Positions 1 to 8,774 of a stretch of 64,000 nt of DNA are shown piece by piece; position 1 is the stretch's first letter; each line of letters begins with the position of its first letter. Origin of the DNA: Scatonaster sp045598705 (lineage in GTDB: Bacteria > Bacillota > Clostridia > Saccharofermentanales > Saccharofermentanaceae); contig JAZLMM010000049.1 of the NCBI GenBank assembly GCA_045598705.1, positions 30,726 to 94,725 of the forward strand, given 5' to 3'. The notes under the pieces were generated by a model. It was not told where the DNA came from. It ran no database searches and worked only from the letters and a program-made list of their open reading frames with translations. Made by a program: the position numbers and the translations under genes.

Positions 1-2652
1 TCCCAAGAGCCATCTGTCTTTGGTACTTTTTTCCAGAACAAATCTGAGAATGTTTCAGACAACAGTGATTTCATGCATCAATCATCACTGAATCATTCAG
101 TTGAAAATAATAAGAACTCTTTGTTACATAATGAGTCAGCTTCCGATCTTGAAGATGACGATTCAGTAAAACGTCCACTTTACCTATCTTTCAAGGCAAA
201 CGATCCTGTTGAGGATGTTTCGGATGCGCTTCGTGAACAGAATAGTGAAGATCCGAATGCGCCGGTTTCGAATTGGTCCGAACAACAGGAAACTACGGAA
301 GATGAACAGGATACACCTGTTAAGCCTACTTCCATGTTGGATACCATGTATGCTAAAGAAGACTATTGGAAGAACAAACCTAGTTACGAAGCAGATACTT
401 CTTTGGAAGACGAGATAAACGCTAGCCTTGGAGACAGTTCCTTCTCTCCTTTCTCACCTTTCTCTCCGTTTACGCCAGCCAATCAGTCTCCAAATACAAC
501 TCCAGCCGTTTCAGACTCTCCCGAAGCACCTGAAGTTGCAGAACCTGTTTCGGAGTCGGACGTGATAACAACGGAAGAATCGCCTGAAGTCACAGAAATT
601 CAGGATAATACTGATTCTGATCTAGAAAAGTCAGATGTTGATGGATCACCCTCTAGCACATCTGAGACGGTGCCTCATAGTTTCAACACCACATTTAATT
701 CAAATGCTAGCTTTGCATCAGCTGTATATTCGCCGATGAAATCTGAACCTAAACAAGAAGAGGTTCCATCCGAATCTTCCCAAGATGAAGACACACGTGA
801 AGAAGCTATCGAACAATCTGACAATTCATTTTTAGACCCAGCTTTAGATAAGAAGCTTGAGGACGAATTGTTCGCAGACATCACAAATGAGGATAATATC
901 CCCAACTTTGACTCTTTTATTTCCTCTTATGTTGATCCACATTCATCCCCAAACTCTCCTGATATGAGTGCAGACGAGGCTGCTGTCGAACAACAGATGA
1001 ATGCTACACTAGACGAAGAGTTGAATGCTGATGACGATGACGAAGTAGATATTTTTGCCAAGGAGAGCGAAGACTTCTCTACTGATGATTTTACTGAAAG
1101 CAATATTCCAAAAGAAATCGCTGAACAAATGCAATCAGCTTCTATAGAACAAGTCGAGACTTCCTCCGATGAAGACTATCATTCGATTTACCAAGAAACA
1201 ACAGCAAATCAGGAAGAAACTACTGCTCAGGTTGCACCGGAAGTTCATCCGCATGTGTCCATCGCTTCGACGAATCTTGACCCAATCGATAGTGTGTATA
1301 ATACACAGTCTCCCGCATCAGACATGACGTCGGACGTCCCTGACTATTCTCGTTTCGCTGAAGAAGATAAGATATTTAAGAATCATCTTCTCTTCGGAGA
1401 TGAAGATGAGCAAGCTTTCCAAGAGCGCGCACGAAAAGAAGCCGAAGAAAAGAAACAATTAAGCGAGAAAGAAGAAGCAGAGCGCTTAGCCAACGAATCC
1501 AAGAAACCTCAGATGAGACCTGGTTCAAATTTCGGCCAGAATCGCAAGGAGAGTAACAACAACAACGCTTCATCCGTTGATGGTTCTGCCGTCGTTGTTT
1601 CTCAAGTTCCATCTGCTAAATCTCGTTCGGCAAATACTAATTCTTCGTATTCCAGACCGGGGGCTCCTGCTTCAAGACCAGGAGGCGCTAACTATGCTTC
1701 GAACAGAAATGTCTCAACACCAATCAGCACAAGTGCCCAGATTGTCAAGTCTCAGCACCAAAGATATTCTGCCGCTTCTCAGAAAGGTTCTATTACACCA
1801 ATCGAACAGCAGGCACATGTGGAGAAGAAGAGAAGTACCATTCGACCAATCGTGTTAAGTATCATCGCCCTGATTATGTTAGGTGGCCTCGTATTTGCTT
1901 TCAAGTATTTTGGATTAGGTTCTTCGTTGTTCTCTTCTTCTTCAACAGAAGAGGATACAACCTATACAACCAAAGCCTCTAAAGTGACGTCAATTATCGA
2001 AGAATCTTCTGATACTTCCAATGTTGCACCTTCCACGGAGGAATCAACAACAGACGCAACCACCTCGAAGGAAGCCACCACAACCACCGAGGCGACTACA
2101 ACCACCGAAGCGACTACGACTACCGAGGCGACTACAACCACTGAGGCGACTACGACCACCGAAGCAACTACAACTACAGAGGCGACCACGACCACTGAAG
2201 CAACTACAACTACAGAGGCGACCACGACCACCGAGGCAACTACAACTACTGAAGCCACAACCACAGTCGAACCTACTGAGACAACTTTGGCGCCTTCGAC
2301 TGGACTCCCCGTTGCTTCTTTCGGCACGAAGATTACCGATGCGAAAGCTTCGAACAAAGATTGTTCTTTCAACATCTCTTTCAAGAATAGTTCGTCGAAG
2401 ACCTCTTCTCTGAATGCCTCCATTGATTACGTTACCATTCGATTTGAGACATCTGCAACCATTACAGATATCAGTTGCACGAACTTTACGGTCGAGAAGA
2501 AGGAAGGCAAACGAAACACTTTCATTCTCTATCCAAACAGTGATGAGGAACTCGCCAAGGGTGACTCTATTGTTGCAGAGATTTCCGCAACGGGTGATTC
2601 AAAGATAGGTTCTTTCAAAATCAAGGACTTCTATGTTGCTTATAACAAGTAA
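1..2652 (+). CDS. Large acidic single-pass membrane protein, 5' end outside window
   Basis: The frame is open from base 1 with no stop before the first ATG at 73, so the gene starts upstream of the window. The visible part is about 600 residues of very acidic, Ser/Pro/Glu-rich low-complexity sequence. A basic stretch and one hydrophobic segment (about nt 1843-1911) follow, then a Ser/Thr linker, eleven EATTTT hexapeptides, and a C-terminal domain of about 115 residues that looks like a beta-sandwich. The basic residues before the membrane segment suggest the acidic part is cytoplasmic and the repeat plus C-terminal domain are outside. I do not recognise a family. It shares its anchor-plus-low-complexity plan with the proteins at 43869-45935 and 56848-58545. 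A bidirectional terminator follows the stop. Confidence 0.8.
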   Translation, partial: SQEPSVFGTFFQNKSENVSDNSDFMHQSSLNHSVENNKNSLLHNESASDLEDDDSVKRPLYLSFKANDPVEDVSDALREQNSEDPNAPVSNWSEQQETTEDEQDTPVKPTSMLDTMYAKEDYWKNKPSYEADTSLEDEINASLGDSSFSPFSPFSPFTPANQSPNTTPAVSDSPEAPEVAEPVSESDVITTEESPEVTEIQDNTDSDLEKSDVDGSPSSTSETVPHSFNTTFNSNASFASAVYSPMKSEPKQEEVPSESSQDEDTREEAIEQSDNSFLDPALDKKLEDELFADITNEDNIPNFDSFISSYVDPHSSPNSPDMSADEAAVEQQMNATLDEELNADDDDEVDIFAKESEDFSTDDFTESNIPKEIAEQMQSASIEQVETSSDEDYHSIYQETTANQEETTAQVAPEVHPHVSIASTNLDPIDSVYNTQSPASDMTSDVPDYSRFAEEDKIFKNHLLFGDEDEQAFQERARKEAEEKKQLSEKEEAERLANESKKPQMRPGSNFGQNRKESNNNNASSVDGSAVVVSQVPSAKSRSANTNSSYSRPGAPASRPGGANYASNRNVSTPISTSAQIVKSQHQRYSAASQKGSITPIEQQAHVEKKRSTIRPIVLSIIALIMLGGLVFAFKYFGLGSSLFSSSSTEEDTTYTTKASKVTSIIEESSDTSNVAPSTEESTTDATTSKEATTTTEATTTTEATTTTEATTTTEATTTTEATTTTEATTTTEATTTTEATTTTEATTTTEATTTVEPTETTLAPSTGLPVASFGTKITDAKASNKDCSFNISFKNSSSKTSSLNASIDYVTIRFETSATITDISCTNFTVEKKEGKRNTFILYPNSDEELAKGDSIVAEISATGDSKIGSFKIKDFYVAYNK
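2071..2268 (+). repeat. 11 tandem 18-nt units encoding EATTTT
   Basis: GARGCN starts recur every 18 nt at 2071, 2089, 2107, 2125, 2143, 2161, 2179, 2197, 2215, 2233 and 2251. Each encodes Glu-Ala-Thr-Thr-Thr-Thr (the last unit runs into Val-Glu-Pro). Synonymous differences between units mean it is not a fresh expansion. It is an extracellular, probably extended Thr-rich spacer. Confidence 0.95.
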
Positions 2653-2683
2653 CACAAGACGACTTTCATAAAGATCAAACGAC

Positions 2684-2722
2684 AAGAAAAGGCCCGCTCA
2701 TAGATGGAGCGGGCCTTTTCTT
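2684..2722. terminator. Bidirectional terminator between convergent genes
   Basis: A perfect 16-bp inverted repeat (2684-2699 with 2707-2722) has a 7-nt loop. The GC-rich core is flanked by A-rich and T-rich arms, so it can end transcription from the upstream plus-strand gene and from prfB on the minus strand. Confidence 0.9.
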
Positions 2723-2761
2723 ACATCTCTTGTATCGAAGCAACAGTTTTCCTATCTCATA

Positions 2762-3871
2762 TTACTTCTCGATTGTCATGCCAGACAAGAAAGCATTGAT
2801 AAAGCCATCTAGATTACCATTCATTACATTATCTACATTCACCTCTTCATAACCTGTACGATGATCTTTTACCAATGTATATGGGCAGAAAACATATGAG
2901 CGGATCTGACTTCCCCAAGCAATATCCATCTGAACACCCTTTAAGTCCTCAATCTTCTCCATATGAGCAGCCATAGCCAAAGCATAGAGTTTCGCTTTCA
3001 ACATGCTCATAGCTGTCTCACGGTTCTGTATCTGAGAACGTTCAGCCTGACATGCAACCACACATCCTGTTGGAATATGTGTTAGTCGTACAGCGGAATC
3101 CGTACGGTTAACGTGCTGACCACCCTTACCGGTTGCACGATACGTATCTACACGAACATCTGCCATATCAATCTTGATGTCGATGGTATCGTCCAATTCA
3201 GGCATAACTTCACAAGAAGCAAAGGAGGTATGACGTCTAGCAGAAGCATCGAAAGGCGAAATTCGGACAAGACGATGAACACCGATTTCAGAACGGAGGA
3301 ATCCATAAGCATTCTCTCCGGAAATCATCATGGAAACACTCTTGATACCTGCCTCATCACCGTCAAGATACTCGAGTTCTTTCACCTCAAATTCATGATC
3401 CAATGCCCAGTGCGTATACATTCGGTAAAGCATGCTGACCCAGTCCTGAGCCTCAGTTCCACCGGCACCTGCGTGAAGCGTCAAAATTGCATTATTCTTA
3501 TCATACTCACCAGTAAGCAGTGTCTCGAGACGCATCTTCTCATAGACGGACTTGAAGCACGTCACGCCTTCCTGCGCTTCCGCAAGAACATCTGTATCTT
3601 CTGCTTCATTTCCGAGTTCACATAGAACAAGAAGATCTTCACGCGTCGCTGCTAGATCCTCATACATCTTGATACGTTTCTGCAAACGGCGCATCTTAGT
3701 CTGTTCTGTCTGTGCCCGTTCCACATCATTCCAGAAATCAGGTTCTTGGGATCTAGCTTCTAATTCAGAAACCTGATCACTCACCTGCTTAATGTGTAAC
3801 GCATCTTTCAGAAGATCGATCTTTTCTTCATAGCCTTCAAGTTCTAGACGTAGGTTATCAAATTCGAGCAT
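2762..3871 (-). CDS. prfB: Peptide chain release factor 2
   Basis: Class I release factor that recognises UAA/UGA and triggers peptide release on the ribosome. The 369 residues match the family length. The RF2 tripeptide SPF is in ISPFDASARR and the catalytic GGQ in ATGKGGQHVN. The N-terminal coiled region reads through in one frame, so the +1 programmed frameshift that regulates prfB in many bacteria is absent. Its ATG overlaps the stop of the upstream aminotransferase by one base (TAATG), which suggests translational coupling. It is the last gene of a three-gene unit: regulator, aminotransferase, prfB. Confidence 0.97.
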   Translation of the reverse strand: MLEFDNLRLELEGYEEKIDLLKDALHIKQVSDQVSELEARSQEPDFWNDVERAQTEQTKMRRLQKRIKMYEDLAATREDLLVLCELGNEAEDTDVLAEAQEGVTCFKSVYEKMRLETLLTGEYDKNNAILTLHAGAGGTEAQDWVSMLYRMYTHWALDHEFEVKELEYLDGDEAGIKSVSMMISGENAYGFLRSEIGVHRLVRISPFDASARRHTSFASCEVMPELDDTIDIKIDMADVRVDTYRATGKGGQHVNRTDSAVRLTHIPTGCVVACQAERSQIQNRETAMSMLKAKLYALAMAAHMEKIEDLKGVQMDIAWGSQIRSYVFCPYTLVKDHRTGYEEVNVDNVMNGNLDGFINAFLSGMTIEK

Positions 3872-5064
3872 TACTTCTTCTCCTCTTTTAATTCTTCTAC
3901 AAACTCTTTCAATCTTTTCATGGCCTCCTGAATATTCTCCATGGAAGCAGCATAACTAATTCTCACGTGTCCCTCACCGCATTGACCGAAAGCGTTGCCT
4001 GGGACAATGGCAACCTTCTTCTCCATCAAGAACTTCTCACAGAACTGTTCAGATGTAAGGCCTAGACCTACTATACTAGGAAATGCGTAAAAAGCACCCG
4101 TTGGCGTAAAGCAGGAAAGACCCGCATCACGAAGCCCCTTGATGATGACTCTTCTTCTACGGTTATATTCATTGCGCATCTCTTCTACTTCTTTGTCACC
4201 GTTTCGACAAGCCTCAATGACAGCGTATTGTGCCGTTGTAGGAGAACTCATGATACAGTACTGGTGAACTTTATTCATGGCAGCAACCAGCGGTGCAGGG
4301 CCAGCCAGATAACCAATCCTCCAACCAGTCATGGCAAATGATTTGGAAAAACCATTCACGACAATTGTTCTGTCGTACAATTCTGGGAAGTTCGCAATTG
4401 AGACAGGCTTACTCTCCGTATAACTTAACTCAGAATATAATTCATCAGAAACAACAATCACATTCGGATGACGCAATAACACATCTTTAATTGCCGCAAG
4501 GTCATCATGCGACATGGTTGCACCGGTTGGATTTCCAGGGTATCCAAGAATAATATACTTGGTCTTCTCAGTAATTGCCGCCTCAAGTGCTTCGGGTCTT
4601 AGACGATACTCGTCTTCTTCCTTCGTCTCAATGACCACTGGCACTCCATGAGCAAGTGTAACTGTAGCACGATATGCGACGAAACACGGTTCCAGAATGA
4701 TAACTTCATCCCCTGGATTGATCAAAGCTCGGGCAATCAGATCCAAAGCTTCACTTCCGCCGACTGTAACCAGAAGTTGCGACTTGGGATCATACTTCAA
4801 ATCGAATCTGCGTTCTAAATACTCAGAGATCGCCTTACGGACTTCCATGTATCCTTGATTTGGTGAGTAATGGGTATACCCGTCTTCCAGCGAGAAAATC
4901 CCTGCCTCACGAACACTCCAAGGCGTTACAAAGTCTGGTTCACCAATAGAAAGGGAGATGACTTCGCCTTTCATCTCATTTGCCAAATCAAAGAAACGCC
5001 TGATTGCAGACGGCTTAATCTCGTTGACGACTTGAGATATTTTGTTCTGATAATCAATATCCAT
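3871..5064 (-). CDS. Class I/II PLP-dependent aminotransferase
   Basis: 397 residues of the aspartate-aminotransferase fold type I family. Visible signatures are YTHYSPNQG near the N-terminus, GYPGNPTGA in the middle, DELYSEL for the PLP-ring aspartate, and SKSFAMTGWR, whose Lys forms the Schiff base. The C-terminal RISYA arginine binds the substrate carboxylate. It resembles PatA/AspC-like enzymes; the amino-acid substrate cannot be told from sequence. SD GGGAGA precedes the ATG. It lies 27 bp downstream of an Lrp/AsnC regulator, which may control it, and is coupled to prfB. Confidence 0.92.
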   Translation of the reverse strand: MDIDYQNKISQVVNEIKPSAIRRFFDLANEMKGEVISLSIGEPDFVTPWSVREAGIFSLEDGYTHYSPNQGYMEVRKAISEYLERRFDLKYDPKSQLLVTVGGSEALDLIARALINPGDEVIILEPCFVAYRATVTLAHGVPVVIETKEEDEYRLRPEALEAAITEKTKYIILGYPGNPTGATMSHDDLAAIKDVLLRHPNVIVVSDELYSELSYTESKPVSIANFPELYDRTIVVNGFSKSFAMTGWRIGYLAGPAPLVAAMNKVHQYCIMSSPTTAQYAVIEACRNGDKEVEEMRNEYNRRRRVIIKGLRDAGLSCFTPTGAFYAFPSIVGLGLTSEQFCEKFLMEKKVAIVPGNAFGQCGEGHVRISYAASMENIQEAMKRLKEFVEELKEEKK

Positions 5065-5091
5065 TCAATCACGTTCTCCCGTCATCACATC

Positions 5092-5580
5092 TCAAAGTAC
5101 GATAGCTTCTCGGTCATCCTTTGGTTTTTGGGTGAACAAAGTACCATTACTCTTGTACTTCTTTAAGATAAAGTGTGTCGAGGTAGAAAGCACGCCTTCC
5201 AAAGGTGCAATCTTCTCCGAAACGAAATTTGCAACTTCACGAAGTGTCGAGTCCTCAATGATCAGCATCAAGTCGAAACCACCGGACATCAGGTAACATG
5301 AAGAAACCTGAGGATAACGATAGAACTGACTCGCAATTTTGTCGAATCCTTGATTGCGTTGTGGAGTGATACGAACCTCAATAAGGGCAGTGACTGTCTC
5401 ACGTTCCGTCTTCTCCCAGTTAATCATGGTCTGATATCCCAAAATCACATTCTCTTCTTTACAGGCATCGAGTTCTGCCGCAATCTCTTCTTCGGTTGCA
5501 TGAAGCATGACAGCAAGATCTGCAATCTTCACTCTCGCATTATGTTCAACTAACTGTAATAACTCGATTCGATCCAGCAT
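5092..5580 (-). CDS. Lrp/AsnC family transcriptional regulator
   Basis: About 162 residues: an N-terminal winged helix-turn-helix (LDRIELLQLVEHNARVKI region) and a C-terminal RAM/ligand-sensing alpha-beta domain (ALIEVRITPQ, VSSCYLMSGGFDLML). The start is set at the ATG at 5580 because GGGAGG lies 7 nt upstream; an in-frame GTG further up has no such site. Members of this family sense amino acids and often regulate the neighbouring gene, here an aminotransferase. Its effector is unknown. Confidence 0.88.
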   Translation of the reverse strand: MLDRIELLQLVEHNARVKIADLAVMLHATEEEIAAELDACKEENVILGYQTMINWEKTERETVTALIEVRITPQRNQGFDKIASQFYRYPQVSSCYLMSGGFDLMLIIEDSTLREVANFVSEKIAPLEGVLSTSTHFILKKYKSNGTLFTQKPKDDREAIVL

Positions 5581-5635
5581 ATTCGACCTCCCAAAATGGA
5601 ATTTCACTTTGCTATTCTACCACAATAATACAAAA

Positions 5636-5666
5636 GATGGGGTACCTGAAAAACAGATACCCCATC
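5636..5666 (-). terminator. Terminator after malic enzyme gene
   Basis: GATGGGGTA pairs with TACCCCATC, and the stem extends to 13 bp on the minus-strand RNA through a G-U pair. The loop is U-rich and CTTTTG follows. It lies directly after the malic enzyme stop. Confidence 0.8.
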
Positions 5667-5687
5667 ATTCAAAAGCTAATTACGTAT

Positions 5688-6860
5688 TCAGATACGAGCT
5701 ACGCCGCTCTTTCTAGCAGCTTCAGATACTGCAGCAGCAACTGCCTTACCAACACGTGGGTCGAAAGCATCTGGAAGGATGTACTCAGGATTGAGTTCTT
5801 CGTCAGATACAACACCAGCGATTGCATTTGCAGCAGCAATCTTCATCTCGTCATTGATATCAGATGCACGAACATCTAGCGCACCACGGAAGATACCAGG
5901 GAAAGCCAGAACGTTGTTAACCTGATTCGGGAAGTCAGAACGACCGGTAGCCATAACTGCAACACCAGCCTTCTTAGCCTCATCCGGCAAAATCTCAGGT
6001 GTCGGGTTTGCACAAGCAAATACGATTGGATCTTTCGCCATGGTAGCAACCATTTCAGCAGTCAGAACGCCTGGAGCAGATACACCGATGAATACGTCTG
6101 CACCGACGATAACATCAGCCAAGGATCCCTTCTTCATCTTCTGGTTTGTGATTGCAGCAATCTCTTCCTTCGCAGCATTCAACTTCTCACGACCCTGGTA
6201 GATTGCACCAGTTCTGTCGCAAAGAACAACGTCCTTCAGGCCACGGGAGATCAAGAGCTTTGTGATAGCTGTCGCAGCAGCACCAGCACCGTTTACAACA
6301 ACAGAAATGTCTTCAATCTTCTTACCAACGATTTTCAGAGCATTGGTCAGACCTGCAAGTGTGATAACAGCTGTACCGTGCTGGTCATCGTGGAAAATCG
6401 GAATATCACATCTTTCCTTCAACTTCTTCTCGATCTCGAAGCATCTCGGAGCGGAGATATCCTCGAGGTTTACGCCACCGAAAGAACCAGCAAGAAGTGC
6501 AACGGTGTTTACGATCTCGTCAACGTCCTTAGAACGGATGCACAGTGGGAAAGCATCTACATCACCGAATGCCTTAAATAGTGCGCACTTTCCTTCCATA
6601 ACCGGCATACCAGCTTCAGGTCCGATATCACCGAGACCAAGAACTGCTGTACCATCTGTAACAACAGCAACAAGGTTGTGACGACGTGTATATTTGTAGG
6701 AGAGATCGACATCCTTGGAGATCTCGAGACACGGCTCAGCAACACCTGGTGTATAAGCAACAGACAGGTCGTGCTTAGAAGCTACTGGAGCACGCGTGAT
6801 CACTTCAATTTTTCCTTGCCATTCTGTATGCTTCAGAAGGGCTTCTTGTTTTATATCCAT
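5688..6860 (-). CDS. NAD(P)-dependent malic enzyme
   Basis: 390-residue short (prokaryotic) malic enzyme converting malate to pyruvate and CO2 with reduction of NAD(P). Visible: the N-terminal YTPGVAEPC motif, the metal/substrate segment FHDDQHGTA, the Rossmann loop VVNGAGAAATA, and FACANPTPE followed by ATGRSDFPNQ. SD GGAGG lies 8-9 nt before the ATG. It is monocistronic, with a good promoter upstream (6903-6931) and a hairpin downstream. The cofactor (NAD or NADP) cannot be assigned from sequence alone. Confidence 0.95.
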   Translation of the reverse strand: MDIKQEALLKHTEWQGKIEVITRAPVASKHDLSVAYTPGVAEPCLEISKDVDLSYKYTRRHNLVAVVTDGTAVLGLGDIGPEAGMPVMEGKCALFKAFGDVDAFPLCIRSKDVDEIVNTVALLAGSFGGVNLEDISAPRCFEIEKKLKERCDIPIFHDDQHGTAVITLAGLTNALKIVGKKIEDISVVVNGAGAAATAITKLLISRGLKDVVLCDRTGAIYQGREKLNAAKEEIAAITNQKMKKGSLADVIVGADVFIGVSAPGVLTAEMVATMAKDPIVFACANPTPEILPDEAKKAGVAVMATGRSDFPNQVNNVLAFPGIFRGALDVRASDINDEMKIAAANAIAGVVSDEELNPEYILPDAFDPRVGKAVAAAVSEAARKSGVARI

Positions 6861-6902
6861 AATTCAATCCTCCATTAATGATATATTTACATGAACATAT
6901 AA

Positions 6903-6931
6903 ATAATAGGCAAACAAGATAAAAAAAGCAA
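6903..6931 (-). promoter_or_regulatory. Promoter of malic enzyme gene
   Basis: On the minus strand, TTGCTT (6931-6926) is followed by a 17-nt spacer and TATTAT (6908-6903), about 45 bp upstream of the malic enzyme start. Confidence 0.65.
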
Positions 6932-7008
6932 TTCGTGATTTATACAAACTTGCCTATCAATAAAACTTGTTTCAAGACATTTTGCCATATGAAAGTTTCA
7001 AATGAAAA

Positions 7009-7755
7009 TTATTCACGATTCAGCAAAGTCATCATGTGATATCGAATGCCCATATGTCTACCGAGAACAAGCGTAAAATAGGCGGTTATGAACGCTTCAA
7101 CCAAAGCAATTCCTGCAGATCCTTCATGAAGAGCAAAGCCCGCTATGCTTGACAAAGCAAACTGAATTGCAAAAATCAGCAACCAACCTAACAAAATCGG
7201 TAACTTATGGCCGTTGGTCATTCGGAAACTCTTCGTGAAAGAAGAGAACGGATTCTGTTTCTCAAAGAATACCAAACCAGGTATTGCATACATCGCCGGC
7301 AAATAGAAAAGAAGTAGAATCGGTAATATTGCGCTGATGATCAAGAACGGAATGGCTATTACGATCTCAAAGAGAATTAACCACCACATACGCTTGAAGA
7401 ATATTACGGGAGCTTTTGCTAGTGGAACCTCACGAGAATCACAAGTAAAGGCTACAAAATAGAACCAAATAACCAATTCCAAGAAGAACAGATACAATAA
7501 CGCACAACCACAATATATGAGATTACCCGTTGTAATGACATCTTCGATTGGATGTTCGGTAATAGCTGCAGAATAATCTTCCGCTTCCATGACATCTTCC
7601 ATCCAGTAGACATACTGTGAGAAATCCGCGTCACCAGGCGGCGTGAAGAAAAAGCAAAAAGAAACCCCCCAGACAAGGATGAGTAGCAGAAACGCTACCC
7701 ATCTTTTTGTCAGAGAGTCAACTTGAAACGATTTTAGCGGAGACGAAAATATCAT
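7009..7755 (-). CDS. Polytopic membrane protein of unknown function
   Basis: 248 residues with about five or six hydrophobic segments, starting with WVAFLLLILVWGVSFCFFF and ending in a conserved-looking amphipathic tail. The region KQNPFSSFTKSFRMTNG between membrane segments recalls DUF975/glycerophosphodiesterase-membrane-domain-like proteins, but I would not assign a family. It begins 18 bp after the 2Fe-2S protein and has only a weak SD. It may be the last gene of the hydrogenase-like operon or an unrelated passenger. Confidence 0.75.
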   Translation of the reverse strand: MIFSSPLKSFQVDSLTKRWVAFLLLILVWGVSFCFFFTPPGDADFSQYVYWMEDVMEAEDYSAAITEHPIEDVITTGNLIYCGCALLYLFFLELVIWFYFVAFTCDSREVPLAKAPVIFFKRMWWLILFEIVIAIPFLIISAILPILLLFYLPAMYAIPGLVFFEKQNPFSSFTKSFRMTNGHKLPILLGWLLIFAIQFALSSIAGFALHEGSAGIALVEAFITAYFTLVLGRHMGIRYHMMTLLNRE

Positions 7756-7773
7756 CTTATCTCAAGTACAGTA

Positions 7774-8139
7774 TCAGAGATTCGCTGTAGCGATGGTAAG
7801 ATCATCGCAAACCTGACCGTTCACAATGTGCTCAGCAACCATACGCTTAGCCTTGTTTGCATCCATCTTGATATATGTAACCTTGGATCCATCTGTATCA
7901 ATCACTTCGACAATCGGCTCATACTTGCAAAGACCGATGCAGCCAGTCATCGTAACAGCAACGTCCTCAATACCGCGAGTCTTCAATTCCTCAACGATTG
8001 CGGTCATAACCGGACGAGCACCTGCAGCGATACCGCAAGTAGCCATACCAACGACGATACGCTTGCCGTTTGCAGATCTTGCAGACATGTCTGACTTGGC
8101 CTTGTTCTTGATTGCTTCGAGTTCAGCTAATGATTTCAT
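7774..8139 (-). CDS. Thioredoxin-fold [2Fe-2S] ferredoxin (NuoE/HydC C-terminal-like)
   Basis: 121 residues with Cys in MATCGIAAGA and a CxxxC-type pair in TGCIGLCKYEP, typical of the [2Fe-2S] thioredoxin-like ferredoxins found beside bifurcating hydrogenase and NuoE genes. An extra Cys lies near the end (GQVCDD). SD GGAGG overlaps the end of the upstream HATPase gene. Within this operon it is a likely electron carrier or redox input for the hydrogenase-like protein at 9939-11264. That role is inferred. Confidence 0.85.
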   Translation of the reverse strand: MKSLAELEAIKNKAKSDMSARSANGKRIVVGMATCGIAAGARPVMTAIVEELKTRGIEDVAVTMTGCIGLCKYEPIVEVIDTDGSKVTYIKMDANKAKRMVAEHIVNGQVCDDLTIATANL

Positions 8140-8141
8140 AC

Positions 8142-8696
8142 TTATAAACCTCCAAGTATTAATTCCTGTTGTTCGCGATAATAATCACACAAGAACAAAT
8201 ATATCTCCGGATCTTGTAGGGACATGCCATCGAGTTTCTCCTTGATCTCACGCGTATCGATCACAGACCGCCCGTTAACATCGTGCTCGAAAACCACGAC
8301 AAAATCGCTGGTCTTCTCACAAGAACCCACCAATGCTGCCAAAGACTCACCTACGTCTCCCAACGGAAGGCAGTCGATGGAAGAAGGCACTAGGGTCGCA
8401 ACCACTTTCGTTCCAGTTCCGACTTCGGATTGAATCGAGAGATTGCCACCTGTCAGTTCGCAGAGTTCCTTCAGAAGAGGAAGTCCGAGACCGACCTTTC
8501 TCGTGCTTCTCGTCGTAGCAAATGGGTCTGTGACTTTCGCAACAAACTCTTCACTCATTCCACATCCGTTATCGATAAAAGAAATCTCTAACCGATCTTC
8601 TTTCGAAATCCAATTAATCTCAAGCGTCACCAACGATGCGCCGGCACGTGTTGAGTTCGTCAAGATATCTAAGATATGAAGCGATAGTTCTCTCAA
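8142..8696 (-). CDS. HATPase (histidine-kinase-type ATP-binding) protein
   Basis: 184 residues. GHKL ATPase elements are visible: an N box around ILTNSTRAGAS, a G1 box in FIDNGCGMS, and a G2 box in GLGLPLLKEL followed by GTGTKV. There is no dimerisation/phospho-acceptor His domain and no sensor, so it is an isolated ATPase module. It starts at TTG 8696, justified by GGGGGAG four nt upstream. It is the second GHKL ATPase of the operon; the first (11347-11769) is RsbW-like. It may act as a partner-switching regulator. Confidence 0.85.
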   Translation of the reverse strand: MRELSLHILDILTNSTRAGASLVTLEINWISKEDRLEISFIDNGCGMSEEFVAKVTDPFATTRSTRKVGLGLPLLKELCELTGGNLSIQSEVGTGTKVVATLVPSSIDCLPLGDVGESLAALVGSCEKTSDFVVVFEHDVNGRSVIDTREIKEKLDGMSLQDPEIYLFLCDYYREQQELILGGL

Positions 8697-8774
8697 GTCA
8701 CTCCCCCGTTCCCGATATTTCTATCGGAAAAGCACTTCGAATCTATATTTGTTATTGTCAACCATGACATTATA

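Noticed and set aside
2071..2268. CRISPR-like regular repeats
   Set aside because: Units are 18 nt and contiguous without spacers, with codon-level variation, so they are coding repeats.
1962..2423. Minus-strand open frame with Val/Ala-rich repeats
   Set aside because: It is the reverse reading of the EATTTT repeat; it keeps open only because the repeat has no stops.
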